This document shows positions 8,487 through 16,972 of a stretch of 22,184 bases of DNA, one piece after another. The DNA lies in assembly GCA_002342175.1 (NCBI GenBank), contig DDPL01000032.1, forward strand, positions 12,238-34,421, given 5' to 3'. Each line of letters starts with the position of its first letter. The stretch's first letter is position 1. Under the pieces are notes generated by a model, which saw only the letters and a program-made list of their open reading frames with translations, was not told where the DNA came from and did not search any database. The stretch comes from Legionellales bacterium UBA2469 (GTDB taxonomy: Bacteria > Pseudomonadota > Gammaproteobacteria > Legionellales > Legionellaceae). Both the position numbers and the translations under genes were made by a program.

Positions 8487-9569
8487 TCACGCATAGAAAC
8501 TTGCAAAACGATTTTGGATGAAAGCTGGAAATGGAAATTTCTCATGTAAAATAAGACCTTTGAAAGGGGATTTGAGAACCAAATCCACCACAGCACAAAC
8601 CGAGGTTGCGGTCGCCACTTGCATGGCTGACCATTGTTGCCCATATAAGTTTTGTGGAAGAATTTGATGAAAATAATGCTTTTCGGTGATGGCTTGATTG
8701 ATGGTTCCATTCACACAGGCATAAACGATCACAATGTCTTCTTCAATTAACGGTAAGGATTTTTGGAAAATATTATATAGGGTTTTTCTATCTTCATTCA
8801 AATGTAAGTCATTCATTAAAAATTTAATCTTTTCACAGTGCCCGGGGTAGCGGATGGTTTTATAATTTAAATAGCCAACTTTATTAATTTTGCTTTCTAC
8901 CAAATGTCCAACACCGCCAGATGTATTAAATGCCTCATAAAGACAACCATTTAAAGTAAGCAATTCTAAATCTTCAAGTGGCTCGAGAAGCTTCTGCTGA
9001 CCTTCAAAAATGGCAGGACAGGGATTGCCATATTGATTAATCAAGCCATCTAACGACCATGTAATACCGTATTTTAATGAATTGGTGGTGTATTGTGGCA
9101 AACCACCAACACGAATTTTCACTTCATGGCACTCATCGAAAAGACTCATCAAGTGTTCTGCAATAATATTGACGAATCCTGGCGCAATTCCGCATTGGGG
9201 GACAAAAGCTTGAGAACAATTTTCTGCAATTTTTTTGATGGACTTTGTGGTTTGTACATCTTCGGTTAGGTCGAAGTAGTGCGAGTGCGCATTTGCACAG
9301 GCTTTCGCAATTTCAACATTTAAATAATAGGGCAGACATGATACGGTGGCACTAATTTTATGCTGAAGCATAAAGTTTTGAAATTGAGAACGATTGGACA
9401 AATCCATGGTATGTGTTCTGATTTCAGGGCAAGATTGGCGTAATTTTTGCGATGCAATGCCGTTAAATTGTTTATCGACAACAAAAACCTGAAAATCTCC
9501 ACATTTTTGAAGAAGTAAGGCGATGAGACTGCCAATTTTTCCAGAACCCGCAACAAGAATGTTTGACAT
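8487..9569 (-). CDS. Saccharopine dehydrogenase / lysine 6-dehydrogenase family protein
   Basis: NAD(P)-dependent oxidoreductase of 360 residues. An N-terminal Rossmann fold starts MSNILVAGSGKIGSLIALLL (GSGKIG at 8-13). The catalytic/dimerisation part contains PQCGIAPGFVNIIAEHL, VGGLPQ, EAFNTSGGVGHL and YKTIRYPGHCEK. Known members either split saccharopine to aminoadipate semialdehyde and glutamate, or (lysine 6-dehydrogenase) oxidise lysine directly to the same semialdehyde. No saccharopine-forming reductase gene lies nearby, and the motifs just listed recall lysine 6-dehydrogenase, so either reaction is possible. It has a GAGGAG ribosome site and lies 34 bases after the methyltransferase gene. 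It is followed by the ALDH7 gene, which would oxidise its product. Confidence 0.85.
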   Translation of the reverse strand: MSNILVAGSGKIGSLIALLLQKCGDFQVFVVDKQFNGIASQKLRQSCPEIRTHTMDLSNRSQFQNFMLQHKISATVSCLPYYLNVEIAKACANAHSHYFDLTEDVQTTKSIKKIAENCSQAFVPQCGIAPGFVNIIAEHLMSLFDECHEVKIRVGGLPQYTTNSLKYGITWSLDGLINQYGNPCPAIFEGQQKLLEPLEDLELLTLNGCLYEAFNTSGGVGHLVESKINKVGYLNYKTIRYPGHCEKIKFLMNDLHLNEDRKTLYNIFQKSLPLIEEDIVIVYACVNGTINQAITEKHYFHQILPQNLYGQQWSAMQVATATSVCAVVDLVLKSPFKGLILHEKFPFPAFIQNRFASFYA

Positions 9570-9603
9570 GATTGTGCTCCTCTACCTAAAGAGTAGCAAA
9601 TTT

Positions 9604-10941
9604 TTAATCATTTGGTGTTTGTATCAGATAAAAAAGTTCTGGAACAGGCATGTTATTTTGTGTTCTGGCGATGACGCGCTCTTGGGTAATAATAGTCATT
9701 TGTTGTTGAATACAAATTTTTTGGATGGTCTCTGGATGGAAACTCAAACGTCCTGTAGGTTCCAAACTAAACGGTCCGGTTTTGGATATCTCGGTTGTGA
9801 AAAGCAAATAACCTCCAGGTCGAAGGGCTTGTTTACAGGCCCTCATCCATGCCTCCAAATCAAATAGATAGGGGATAACATCAATCGCTAGAATCAAATC
9901 AAAGGATTGGGGGTGTTGTGTTAAGTATGATAATGCATCAAAGGTATGTGTTTCATCATAATCCCGACATTTTTTTGCTTTTTCAATCATTTTTTCTGCA
10001 ATATCGATACCAATTAGCGATTGGCTAAATGGTTTGATGATAGGAGAACATAACCCTGTTCCACATCCAACTTCAAGTACATTTTGAAATTGATTGAGTG
10101 TGAAATGGCTATTTAAGAAAAGATCTAATCGTTGGGGAAGTTTGTAGTTTAATTGTTTCATTAAATGATTTTCATAATGGGTCGCATAATGATTAAACAA
10201 CTCTTTAACATACGCTTGGTGGTGGACCTGATTAACAGGAAGGCCTTGCATACGTTGGGTCATAAATAAAAGAGCAGGGTGTTTAGGTTGTTGTTCGAGA
10301 CATTGTTGCCAGTAAAAGTTTGCCGCTTTAGGGTTGTTAAGGGCATAATGCACGCATCCTAGATTATAGAGGGTGTCAAAGTGTCTTGGGGATAAATGTA
10401 GGATATGTAAGTAATGGTAGATAGCTTCATCATAAATGCCTTTTTGTTGTAAACATGCCGCTAAGTTGAATTCAATATCCAATTGATTGCTATCTTGATG
10501 CAACATGATGTGATACTGCTCCATGGCTTTTTCCATGCGTTCGAATTCAAGGTAAAATGCAGCTAGGTTTTCTCGGGTTTCTAAATGGAAAGGAAACTGT
10601 TTTAAATTAAATTTAAAATGGCTTAAAGCTTGTTTCAGTTGATGATTTTTCCAAAAACTTATCGCTAGGTTACATACAACATCCGCATCAATGTTGTGAA
10701 TATTCATCATCCCTTGGAATGTCTGAATGGCGCCTTCCCAATGTTCAAGATTCATTTGACAAATACCCAATTGAAATTGGATGGGGAAAATATGAGGTTG
10801 TTGACTGTTTAAGAAATAATATAAAGTTGCAGCTTTTTCCCATTCATTATGTCTTTGCGAAAGCCTTGCTTCCTCTAAATAAGACTGAAGGGTCCAGGTT
10901 TGAGGTCGGGGGCTTTGGGATAATGCCAGCAAGTCCATCAT
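9604..10941 (-). CDS. TPR-repeat protein fused to a SAM-dependent methyltransferase
   Basis: The substrate is unknown. The 445-residue protein has about six tetratricopeptide repeats over residues 18-225. Clear units include IQFQLGICQMNLEHWEGAI, VVCNLAISFWKNHQLKQAL, IEFNLAACLQQKGIYDEAI and LYNLGCVHYALNNPKAA. A linker YVKELFNHYATHYENHL (244-260) precedes a class I methyltransferase domain with motif I LEVGCGTGL (289-297), the acidic residue in IGIDIAEKM, and the post-II/III segments DLILAIDVIPYL and LRPGGYLLFTTE. This layout matches a family of predicted TPR-methyltransferases (COG4976-like). No signal peptide is seen, so it is probably cytoplasmic. Its ATG overlaps the rdgB stop as ATGA. The TPR part presumably recruits a protein partner (inference). 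Confidence 0.85.
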   Translation of the reverse strand: MMDLLALSQSPRPQTWTLQSYLEEARLSQRHNEWEKAATLYYFLNSQQPHIFPIQFQLGICQMNLEHWEGAIQTFQGMMNIHNIDADVVCNLAISFWKNHQLKQALSHFKFNLKQFPFHLETRENLAAFYLEFERMEKAMEQYHIMLHQDSNQLDIEFNLAACLQQKGIYDEAIYHYLHILHLSPRHFDTLYNLGCVHYALNNPKAANFYWQQCLEQQPKHPALLFMTQRMQGLPVNQVHHQAYVKELFNHYATHYENHLMKQLNYKLPQRLDLFLNSHFTLNQFQNVLEVGCGTGLCSPIIKPFSQSLIGIDIAEKMIEKAKKCRDYDETHTFDALSYLTQHPQSFDLILAIDVIPYLFDLEAWMRACKQALRPGGYLLFTTEISKTGPFSLEPTGRLSFHPETIQKICIQQQMTIITQERVIARTQNNMPVPELFYLIQTPND

Positions 10942-11516
10942 GATGCTAAATGGGGTAGAAGATCGGTTAAAGCTATGCCACGATGACTTAAACGATTTTT
11001 ATCTGTTGTACTGAGTTCAGCGGCGGTTTTTTGTAGGCCAGGTAAAAAGAAAAGGGGATCATAACCAAAACCGCCCGTTCCTTTTGGGCTCTCTAAAATT
11101 GTGCCATGCCATTGACCAATCGAGATGAGAGGAGTCGGATCATCTGCATGCTTTAATAAAACCATTACACAATAAAAGTAAGCATTTCTATCTTCATTTT
11201 GAAGATAGCGCATGTCTTGGAGTAATTGTTGGCGATTTTCTTCATCAGTGGCGTTGGTCCCTGCATAACGCGCAGAATAAATACCCGGACGACCTTGAAG
11301 TACGGGCACCACCAATCCTGAATCATCTGCAAGACAAGCTGTTTTGGCGATTTTAGATACAGCCCTTGCCTTAATAATTGCATTTTCAATAAAGGTTAGT
11401 CCAGTTTCTTCCGGAGGCGATATTTGGAGGTGTTGTGTGCCTTGGCAAGCAAGAGGCGCTAATATATCTGATATTTCTTGTAATTTATGAAGGTTATGGG
11501 TTGCAATCGTGAGCAT
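10938..11516 (-). CDS. rdgB: dITP/XTP pyrophosphatase (Ham1 family)
   Basis: Removes deaminated purine nucleotides (dITP, XTP) from the nucleotide pool. The 192-residue protein begins MLTIATHNLHKLQEI, the family's substrate loop (T-x-N-x-x-K). It also has FIENAIIKA, the catalytic ADDSGL (63-68), RPGIYSARYAG (76-86), GFGYDPLF and the C-terminal NRLSHRGIAL. I chose the ATG at 11514-11516 because the family starts here. An in-frame ATG at 11556-11558 would add a hydrophobic leader (WYLFFIFFF) that makes no sense for this enzyme. Neither start has a clear Shine-Dalgarno, so the start rests on homology. It overlaps the TPR-methyltransferase start by four bases. Confidence 0.93.
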   Translation of the reverse strand: MLTIATHNLHKLQEISDILAPLACQGTQHLQISPPEETGLTFIENAIIKARAVSKIAKTACLADDSGLVVPVLQGRPGIYSARYAGTNATDEENRQQLLQDMRYLQNEDRNAYFYCVMVLLKHADDPTPLISIGQWHGTILESPKGTGGFGYDPLFFLPGLQKTAAELSTTDKNRLSHRGIALTDLLPHLAS

Positions 11517-11588
11517 AAAGAAAAAAATAAAAAATAAATACCATCTTAATCGAGTCATCCCATGAAGTAAACTAGCGATACTTAGGAA

Positions 11589-12407
11589 TTATTTAATAAA
11601 CCGCTGGTGGTATTGCGTATGACATATATCATGCTTTAGTTTTTTGATGGCTTTTTCAGTAATGTCTTCGAGTGCGCCTAAAGATAAATCATGAAAGTAA
11701 CTTTTGTAGTAGGGGTTTGCAAGTACATGCCCAGGGTTTTCATGCTCAATAAGATGTTGCAAATAGTGATGAAACTTTAACGACGTCTTCATAAGACCCT
11801 CAAAGGTTTTTTGATCAATGCGCTGTTTCATTTCCGTGGTTTTTTCTTCATTTACTGACAAATGCTTAATGACATTTTGACGATATTCCTCAATATTAAA
11901 AATGAAGTCTGGCGTCAACATTGGATCATACACATACCATTTTGAAGCTTGTTTAATATAGACCACCATATGGTTGTGAGCTTTCAAGGATTTGACATAA
12001 AATTTTAGATCAGAATATTTTAGCATTTCGTATAATTGAAATGCGCTGTAGCAAGCTCGAACATGGCTATTTCCAATATGGGTAAATTGGAAGAGTAGGG
12101 CATTTAAAATCAACATTTGTCGTTCGGCTATATCTTTATTGGGTGCAATGTGTCCCCAAAATTGAAATTGAGCAGATAAATCATATGATGGGAATAAGAT
12201 AGGAGAGGTATAATAACGAGTCAGCCAGTAAGCACTTTGTAGAACCAAACGATTTTTCTCATCTAATAATAGGGATTGGTAGATAGGGGAAAAGTGAGGA
12301 CACTCAACAGGTATTTCGGCTGAAGGTGGATTATGAGTTAAGAGCGAAAAACTGTTAACCGTAGTGTTTGAATACTGTTGAAAAAAGTCTTCAAATGAAA
12401 TGGCCAT
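11589..12407 (-). CDS. Unrecognised protein with transglutaminase-like Cys-His-Asp pattern
   Basis: I do not recognise this 272-residue protein. Its central part, HVRACYSAFQLYEML (115-129), HNHMVVYI (144-151), then SKWYVYDPM (155-163), has the spacing and setting of a transglutaminase-like or papain-like catalytic triad: Cys119, His146, Asp161. The W-x-V-x-DP ending is typical of transglutaminase-like proteins. The N-terminal 110 and C-terminal 100 residues match nothing I know; the latter is lysine/histidine-rich and mostly helical. There is no signal peptide. The ATG at 12405-12407 is chosen; the frame is open to a TTG at 12462-12464. No Shine-Dalgarno is seen. It sits between rnc and rdgB, with gaps of 63 and 72 bases. 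It could be a peptidase, amidase or crosslinking enzyme, or a secreted effector. Confidence 0.6.
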   Translation of the reverse strand: MAISFEDFFQQYSNTTVNSFSLLTHNPPSAEIPVECPHFSPIYQSLLLDEKNRLVLQSAYWLTRYYTSPILFPSYDLSAQFQFWGHIAPNKDIAERQMLILNALLFQFTHIGNSHVRACYSAFQLYEMLKYSDLKFYVKSLKAHNHMVVYIKQASKWYVYDPMLTPDFIFNIEEYRQNVIKHLSVNEEKTTEMKQRIDQKTFEGLMKTSLKFHHYLQHLIEHENPGHVLANPYYKSYFHDLSLGALEDITEKAIKKLKHDICHTQYHQRFIK

Positions 12408-12415
12408 GACAGTTA

Positions 12416-12445
12416 TACATAATGAACTTATTTTAATTGTAACAA
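12416..12445 (-). promoter_or_regulatory. Possible promoter giving a near-leaderless transcript
   Basis: On the minus strand, TTGTTA (12440-12445) and TATGTA (12416-12421) are 18 bases apart. Only eight bases separate the -10 from the ATG at 12407, so transcription would begin at or next to the start codon. That would explain the missing Shine-Dalgarno. The match is moderate, and AT-rich sequence makes chance hits likely. Confidence 0.3.
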
Positions 12446-12470
12446 TTTTTATAAATATGCGCAATATTTA

Positions 12471-13157
12471 TTACTTTATGTGATCTTGTTTTTTTAAGAT
12501 CATTAATATGCTTTGTGCTGCAGCTTGTTCAGCTTTGCGTTTATTTGAACCCTCTCCGAAACCTGAAAGTTGAAGCTCATGAAGTCGACATTCAATTTTA
12601 AAAGTAGCATTATGATCTTTGCCTTTCACTGCAATCAATTGATATTTAGGCAGTTGGTATTGCTTGCCCTGCAACCATTCCTGTAATAAGGTTTTGGCAT
12701 CCTTCTGAATATTTTGAATACTTAGGTTTGCTAAGCGAGGTCCATAAGTTTTTAAGATAATGGTTTTGGTTACTTCAAATCCGGCATCAAAATAAATCGC
12801 ACCAAATATTGCTTCAACGGTATTTGCTAATGTGGAAGGCCTCTCATGACCGCCGGTTTTTTTCTCTCCTGGACCAACGAGAACATATTTTTCAAGTTCC
12901 CATTGTGAACCAATCTCTGCCAATGTGTCACGTTGAACGAGAGAAGCACGCCAGCGACTTAACTCTCCCTCAGGCTCATTTGGATGGCTAAGGTAAAGCG
13001 CCTCCCCGACAATTAGATTCACCAAACCATCACCAATAAATTCCAAACGTTCATTGTGTATTGGATGGGCACTTCGATGAGTCAATGCGAGCTGAAGTAA
13101 TGTGATATCCTTAAATGAATAACCAATTTTTTCTGAGAGTTCGGTTAACTTCGGCAT
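12471..13157 (-). CDS. rnc: Ribonuclease III
   Basis: Cleaves double-stranded RNA, processing rRNA precursors and many mRNAs. The 228-residue protein has the catalytic domain with signature NERLEFIGDGLVN (Glu39, Asp43) and the second metal site around Glu115 in TLANTVEAIFGAIYFD. A C-terminal double-stranded-RNA-binding domain spans about 152-222, ending in the KRKAEQAAAQSIL helix. It starts 11 bases after lepB with AGGGA upstream, continuing the usual gammaproteobacterial order lepA-lepB-rnc. The gene era, which often follows rnc, is absent. An unrelated hypothetical gene is there instead. Confidence 0.97.
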   Translation of the reverse strand: MPKLTELSEKIGYSFKDITLLQLALTHRSAHPIHNERLEFIGDGLVNLIVGEALYLSHPNEPEGELSRWRASLVQRDTLAEIGSQWELEKYVLVGPGEKKTGGHERPSTLANTVEAIFGAIYFDAGFEVTKTIILKTYGPRLANLSIQNIQKDAKTLLQEWLQGKQYQLPKYQLIAVKGKDHNATFKIECRLHELQLSGFGEGSNKRKAEQAAAQSILMILKKQDHIK

Positions 13158-13168
13158 GCGTGTTGTCC

Positions 13169-13921
13169 CTAGTGAATGAAAGAACCAATGCGGTTAAATC
13201 GAATTTTGAAATGTTCTGCATCCCAACTCATCCAAATTAAAAAGGCTTTACCGCGCAGATTTTCATCCGGTACAAAGCCCCAGAACCGACTATCTGCACT
13301 ATCATCACGATTATCTCCCATCATCAGGTATTGGTGAGGAGGAACAGTGATTTTAAAGTTAAAAGGTTCAACATTTTCGCGTTGATAAATATGATGTTTG
13401 ACTCCAGGTAAAGACTCAATAAATTCATGGACATAGGGGTTGGAGACTTCAAAACGCACATTTGTTTCTTTTAAGCGTACGGGTTCGTTGTTAATGAAAA
13501 GTTGTTTTTGACGATATTCAACGGTATCGCCAGGTAAGCCAATCACACGTTTGATATAATCAAATTTTGGATTGGGCGGCCAACGAAAGACGATAATATC
13601 TCCTCGTTTAGGGGAGCTGATGGGAATAATTTTCTTTTCAATAATTGGAAGTCGAATGCCATAAACAAACTTATTAACGACCAAAAAATCACCCACCAAC
13701 AGCGTTGGTTCCAATGAGGGTGATGGGATTCGAAAAGGTTCGACGACAAAAGAACGAAGGATGAAAACAATACACAAAATGGGAAAGAAAGAATAAGCTT
13801 CACGAATGAGCCAATTCGGAATTGCATTGGCGGCTCGCTTCGGCTTAAGCCATATTTTATCCACCAAACAAATCAAACCGGTCATTATGATGGCGATGAA
13901 AATCATCAGTGCAAAGTTCAT
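13169..13921 (-). CDS. lepB: Signal peptidase I
   Basis: Inner-membrane serine/lysine protease that removes signal peptides from exported proteins. The 250-residue protein has two N-terminal membrane segments (about 4-20 and 44-60). The periplasmic catalytic domain follows, with nucleophile Ser69 in FRIPSPSLEPTLLVGDF, general base Lys124 in DYIKRVIGLPGD, and the C-terminal box GDNRDDSADSRFWGFV. The residues around the nucleophile read SPSL, whereas the usual form is SGSM. The change beside the catalytic serine is noteworthy, but both catalytic residues are intact. It is 15 bases downstream of lepA and 11 upstream of rnc, so the three are probably one operon. Confidence 0.96.
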   Translation of the reverse strand: MNFALMIFIAIIMTGLICLVDKIWLKPKRAANAIPNWLIREAYSFFPILCIVFILRSFVVEPFRIPSPSLEPTLLVGDFLVVNKFVYGIRLPIIEKKIIPISSPKRGDIIVFRWPPNPKFDYIKRVIGLPGDTVEYRQKQLFINNEPVRLKETNVRFEVSNPYVHEFIESLPGVKHHIYQRENVEPFNFKITVPPHQYLMMGDNRDDSADSRFWGFVPDENLRGKAFLIWMSWDAEHFKIRFNRIGSFIH

Positions 13922-13936
13922 ATTTTTTCCTAAAAA

Positions 13937-15781
13937 TTAAGATTTGGTTTTATTGTCGCTTTTAAACACGGCCATGAATGCTTCTTGTGGAATTTCGACA
14001 TGCCCGAGTTGTTTCATGCGTTTTTTACCAGCCTTTTGTTTTTCAAGCAGCTTGCGTTTACGTGTAATATCACCACCATAGCATTTTGCAGTGACGTTTT
14101 TTCGAAGTGCCTTGACGGTCGAACGAGATATCACATGAGCACCAAGAGCTGCTTGAATAGCAATATCAAACATTTGACGGGGAATCAATTCTCTGAGTTT
14201 TTCGACCAGAAGGCGACCACGGTTTTGGGCTTGGCTGCGGTGAATAATCACGGCCAATGCATCTACTTTATCGCCATTGATTAAAATATCCATTTTCACC
14301 AAATCAGCAGGTTCGAAGCGAACAAAGTTATAATCAAGGGATGCATAACCCCGAGAAATAGATTTTAGTTTGTCAAAGAAATCCGAAACCACTTCATTCA
14401 TCGGCATATCATAGGTCACAGCAACTTGTCGACCAGAATAGGTCATATTGACCTGAATTCCACGACGTTCGACACATAATCCAATCACAGAACCTAAGTA
14501 GTCCTGTGGGACTAAAATATTAGCACGAACGATGGGTTCATACATTTGCTTAATTTGTGGAACCGGTGGCAAATGGGCGGGATTATCGACCATTTTCATG
14601 TCGCCTTTGGTGGTTTCAATTTGATAGACAACCGTCGGTGCGGTTGAAATTAAATCAAGTTCGTATTCTCTTTCAAGGCGTTCTTGAATGATTTCCATGT
14701 GAAGAAGACCTAAGAATCCACACCGAAAACCAAAGCCTAGGGCTTCAGACGACTCAGGTTCATAAAATAATGATGCATCGTTTAAACTCAATTTTGCCAA
14801 TGCTTCACGGAATCCCTCAAAATCATCGGCGTTGATGGGAAATAATCCAGCATAAACTTGGGGCTTAACGCGTTTAAAACCAGGAAGCGAGCTTGAGGCT
14901 TGATGACGTTCCAACGTGAGCGTATCTCCAACAGGCGCCCCTAAAATTTCTTTAATGCCTGCAATCACATATCCCACTTCGCCAGCAGACAGTTTATCTT
15001 TAGGTGTGCGTTTAGGGGTAAAAATGCCAACTTGATCAACGTCGTAATGGCGGCCAGTCGACATTACGCGCATTCTATCGCCTTTTTGTATTTGGCCATG
15101 TACAACACGAACAAGCGATACCACGCCGAGATAAGGGTCAAACCAGGAATCGATAATGAGTGCCTGTAAAGGTGCATCAATATCACCCTCAGGAGCTGGA
15201 ATTTTATGGACAATAGCTTCTAAAACATCTTCAATACCCAGTCCACTTTTTGCACTGGCTCGAATGCCGTCTTGAGCTTCAATACCAATAATATCTTCAA
15301 TTTCTTGGATGACACGCTCTGGTTCTGCCTGAGGCAGGTCAATTTTATTCAAAACAGGCAATACTTCTAAGCCTTGGTCAATTGCTGTATAACAAACTGC
15401 AACAGTTTGAGCTTCCACACCTTGGGCTGCGTCAACAACGAGCAAAGCACCTTCGCAAGCAGCGAGAGAGCGAGATACTTCATAACTAAAATCAACGTGT
15501 CCAGGCGTGTCAATAAAATTTAAAAGGTAAGTTTTACCATCCTGTGATTTATAATTTAAAGAAACGCTTTGCGCTTTAATGGTAATACCGCGTTCTTTTT
15601 CAATATCCATGGAATCTAAAACTTGTGCCGACATTTCCCGCTCAGTGAGGCCACCACAATATTGAATAAATCGGTCAGCAAGCGTAGATTTACCATGGTC
15701 AATGTGAGCAATGATTGAAAAATTTCGGATATGAGACAGTGTTTTCAAAATATCAAACTTAACTAAAAAAATGATGACCAT
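13937..15781 (-). CDS. lepA: Elongation factor 4 (ribosomal back-translocase GTPase)
   Basis: GTPase that acts on ribosomes, proposed to back-translocate or help assemble them under stress. The 614-residue frame contains the GTP motifs AHIDHGKST (25-33), DTPGHVDF from 91, and NKID (145-148). The LepA-specific C-terminal domain follows ([49 protein letters not shown]). The family normally begins near [11 protein letters not shown], so the first 11-15 residues of this frame are surplus. A TTG at 15746-15748 would give [11 protein letters not shown], close to the canonical N-terminus. Neither start has a good ribosome site. First gene of lepA-lepB-rnc, divergent from mltB across about 200 bases. 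Confidence 0.96.
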   Translation of the reverse strand: MVIIFLVKFDILKTLSHIRNFSIIAHIDHGKSTLADRFIQYCGGLTEREMSAQVLDSMDIEKERGITIKAQSVSLNYKSQDGKTYLLNFIDTPGHVDFSYEVSRSLAACEGALLVVDAAQGVEAQTVAVCYTAIDQGLEVLPVLNKIDLPQAEPERVIQEIEDIIGIEAQDGIRASAKSGLGIEDVLEAIVHKIPAPEGDIDAPLQALIIDSWFDPYLGVVSLVRVVHGQIQKGDRMRVMSTGRHYDVDQVGIFTPKRTPKDKLSAGEVGYVIAGIKEILGAPVGDTLTLERHQASSSLPGFKRVKPQVYAGLFPINADDFEGFREALAKLSLNDASLFYEPESSEALGFGFRCGFLGLLHMEIIQERLEREYELDLISTAPTVVYQIETTKGDMKMVDNPAHLPPVPQIKQMYEPIVRANILVPQDYLGSVIGLCVERRGIQVNMTYSGRQVAVTYDMPMNEVVSDFFDKLKSISRGYASLDYNFVRFEPADLVKMDILINGDKVDALAVIIHRSQAQNRGRLLVEKLRELIPRQMFDIAIQAALGAHVISRSTVKALRKNVTAKCYGGDITRKRKLLEKQKAGKKRMKQLGHVEIPQEAFMAVFKSDNKTKS

Positions 15782-15989
15782 TTTAACTGAATTTTGATTT
15801 TCAAAAAAGACCTAAAAGCAAACAACTTAATGAGGTAAGCTTAAAAAATATGGAGCAAAGAATAAAAAACAACTTGAATTCTTTATCATGAGACGCCCCT
15901 AAAGCCGATGGTCTTCGATTAAATAATTGAAAAAATATTGAATTCAGGCCATCATGGGCTATGCATGGTGGTATTTTTTTGGAGAAAAT

Positions 15990-16964
15990 ATGTTTTTTAA
16001 GTTGTTTGCTTCATGTGTTTTAGGATATGCAGTTTCTGCGTATGCGGATTCAAAGTTACTTGAAAAGCCCGAAGTAAAAGCTTTTATCCAACAAATGGTC
16101 GATAAAGACCATTTTAAATCTTCAGAAGTGAAATCTATTTTATCGCAGGCAGAATTTAAACCCGAAATCATTCAGAAAATTACATTCCCTTATGAAGCCA
16201 AACCATGGGATGTTTATCGACCTATTTTTTTGAATGCACAGAAAATTGATGGTGGTATTGATTTTTGGCATAAACATCGTCAGGTATTGACTCAGGCAGA
16301 ACGCAAATATGGCGTACCTGCTGAATTGATTGTCGCAATTTTAGGTGTTGAAACCATTTATGGACGCCAGCAAGGAACTTTTCGCGTGTTGGATGCATTA
16401 ACAACACTTGCATTTTATTTTCCAAAACGCGCCCCTTATTTTCAATATGAATTAAAAGAATATTTGTTGATGTGTAAAGAACAACATATTGTGCCCACTC
16501 AAATAGTGGGTTCATATGCTGGAGCTATGGGGATGTCTCAATTTATGCCAAGCAGTTATCGCAAATGGGCGGTATCTTATCAAGGCCATGCTGCCCCAGA
16601 TATTGTGAATAATCCAAATGATGCGATATTTAGTATTGCCAATTATTTGCATGAACATGGGTGGTCACATCAAGAAAAAGTAACACAAATGGCCTATTAT
16701 CCAAAACCTAAATGTCCAAATTTACAAACCAACACCAAAAAAGCGATGTATTCCTATCGACATTTAACCCAATGCGGAGTGAAGCCTGCGCAAAATTATT
16801 GGAGCCATCCATTGCAAGCCGGGTTATTGGAAATGACGACCGCAAAAGGTCCGGAGTACTGGATTGGCTATCCAAACTTTTATGTTATCTTAACCTACAA
16901 CTCGAGTCCTTTGTATGGCTTAGCAGTATATCAGTTGGGTCAAACAATTGGTGAGAAAGTTTAG
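15990..16964 (+). CDS. mltB: Lytic murein transglycosylase B
   Basis: Cleaves peptidoglycan between MurNAc and GlcNAc, forming 1,6-anhydro ends. The 324-residue protein has a Sec signal peptide (MFFKLFASCVLGYAVSAYA, cleaved after Ala19). The SLT_2 domain carries catalytic Glu121 in ILGVETIYGR. Further motifs are YPKRAPYF-like FPKRAPYF, GSYAGAMGMSQFMPSSY, DIVNNPNDAIFSIANYL, and the terminal NFYVILTYNSSPLYGLAVYQLG. I chose the ATG at 15990 because GGAG stands eight bases upstream. An in-frame ATG at 15954 would put residues ahead of the signal peptide. There is no convincing lipobox, so unlike E. coli MltB it is probably soluble in the periplasm. gspL follows after eight bases. Confidence 0.93.
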   Translation: MFFKLFASCVLGYAVSAYADSKLLEKPEVKAFIQQMVDKDHFKSSEVKSILSQAEFKPEIIQKITFPYEAKPWDVYRPIFLNAQKIDGGIDFWHKHRQVLTQAERKYGVPAELIVAILGVETIYGRQQGTFRVLDALTTLAFYFPKRAPYFQYELKEYLLMCKEQHIVPTQIVGSYAGAMGMSQFMPSSYRKWAVSYQGHAAPDIVNNPNDAIFSIANYLHEHGWSHQEKVTQMAYYPKPKCPNLQTNTKKAMYSYRHLTQCGVKPAQNYWSHPLQAGLLEMTTAKGPEYWIGYPNFYVILTYNSSPLYGLAVYQLGQTIGEKV

Positions 16965-16972
16965 AGAAAAAC

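Noticed and set aside
13985..14284. 99-codon plus-strand frame opposite lepA
   Set aside because: It is antisense to the conserved C-terminal domain of lepA; its translation resembles nothing known.
16222..16515. 97-codon minus-strand frame opposite mltB
   Set aside because: It is antisense to the catalytic part of mltB, with no start signals.
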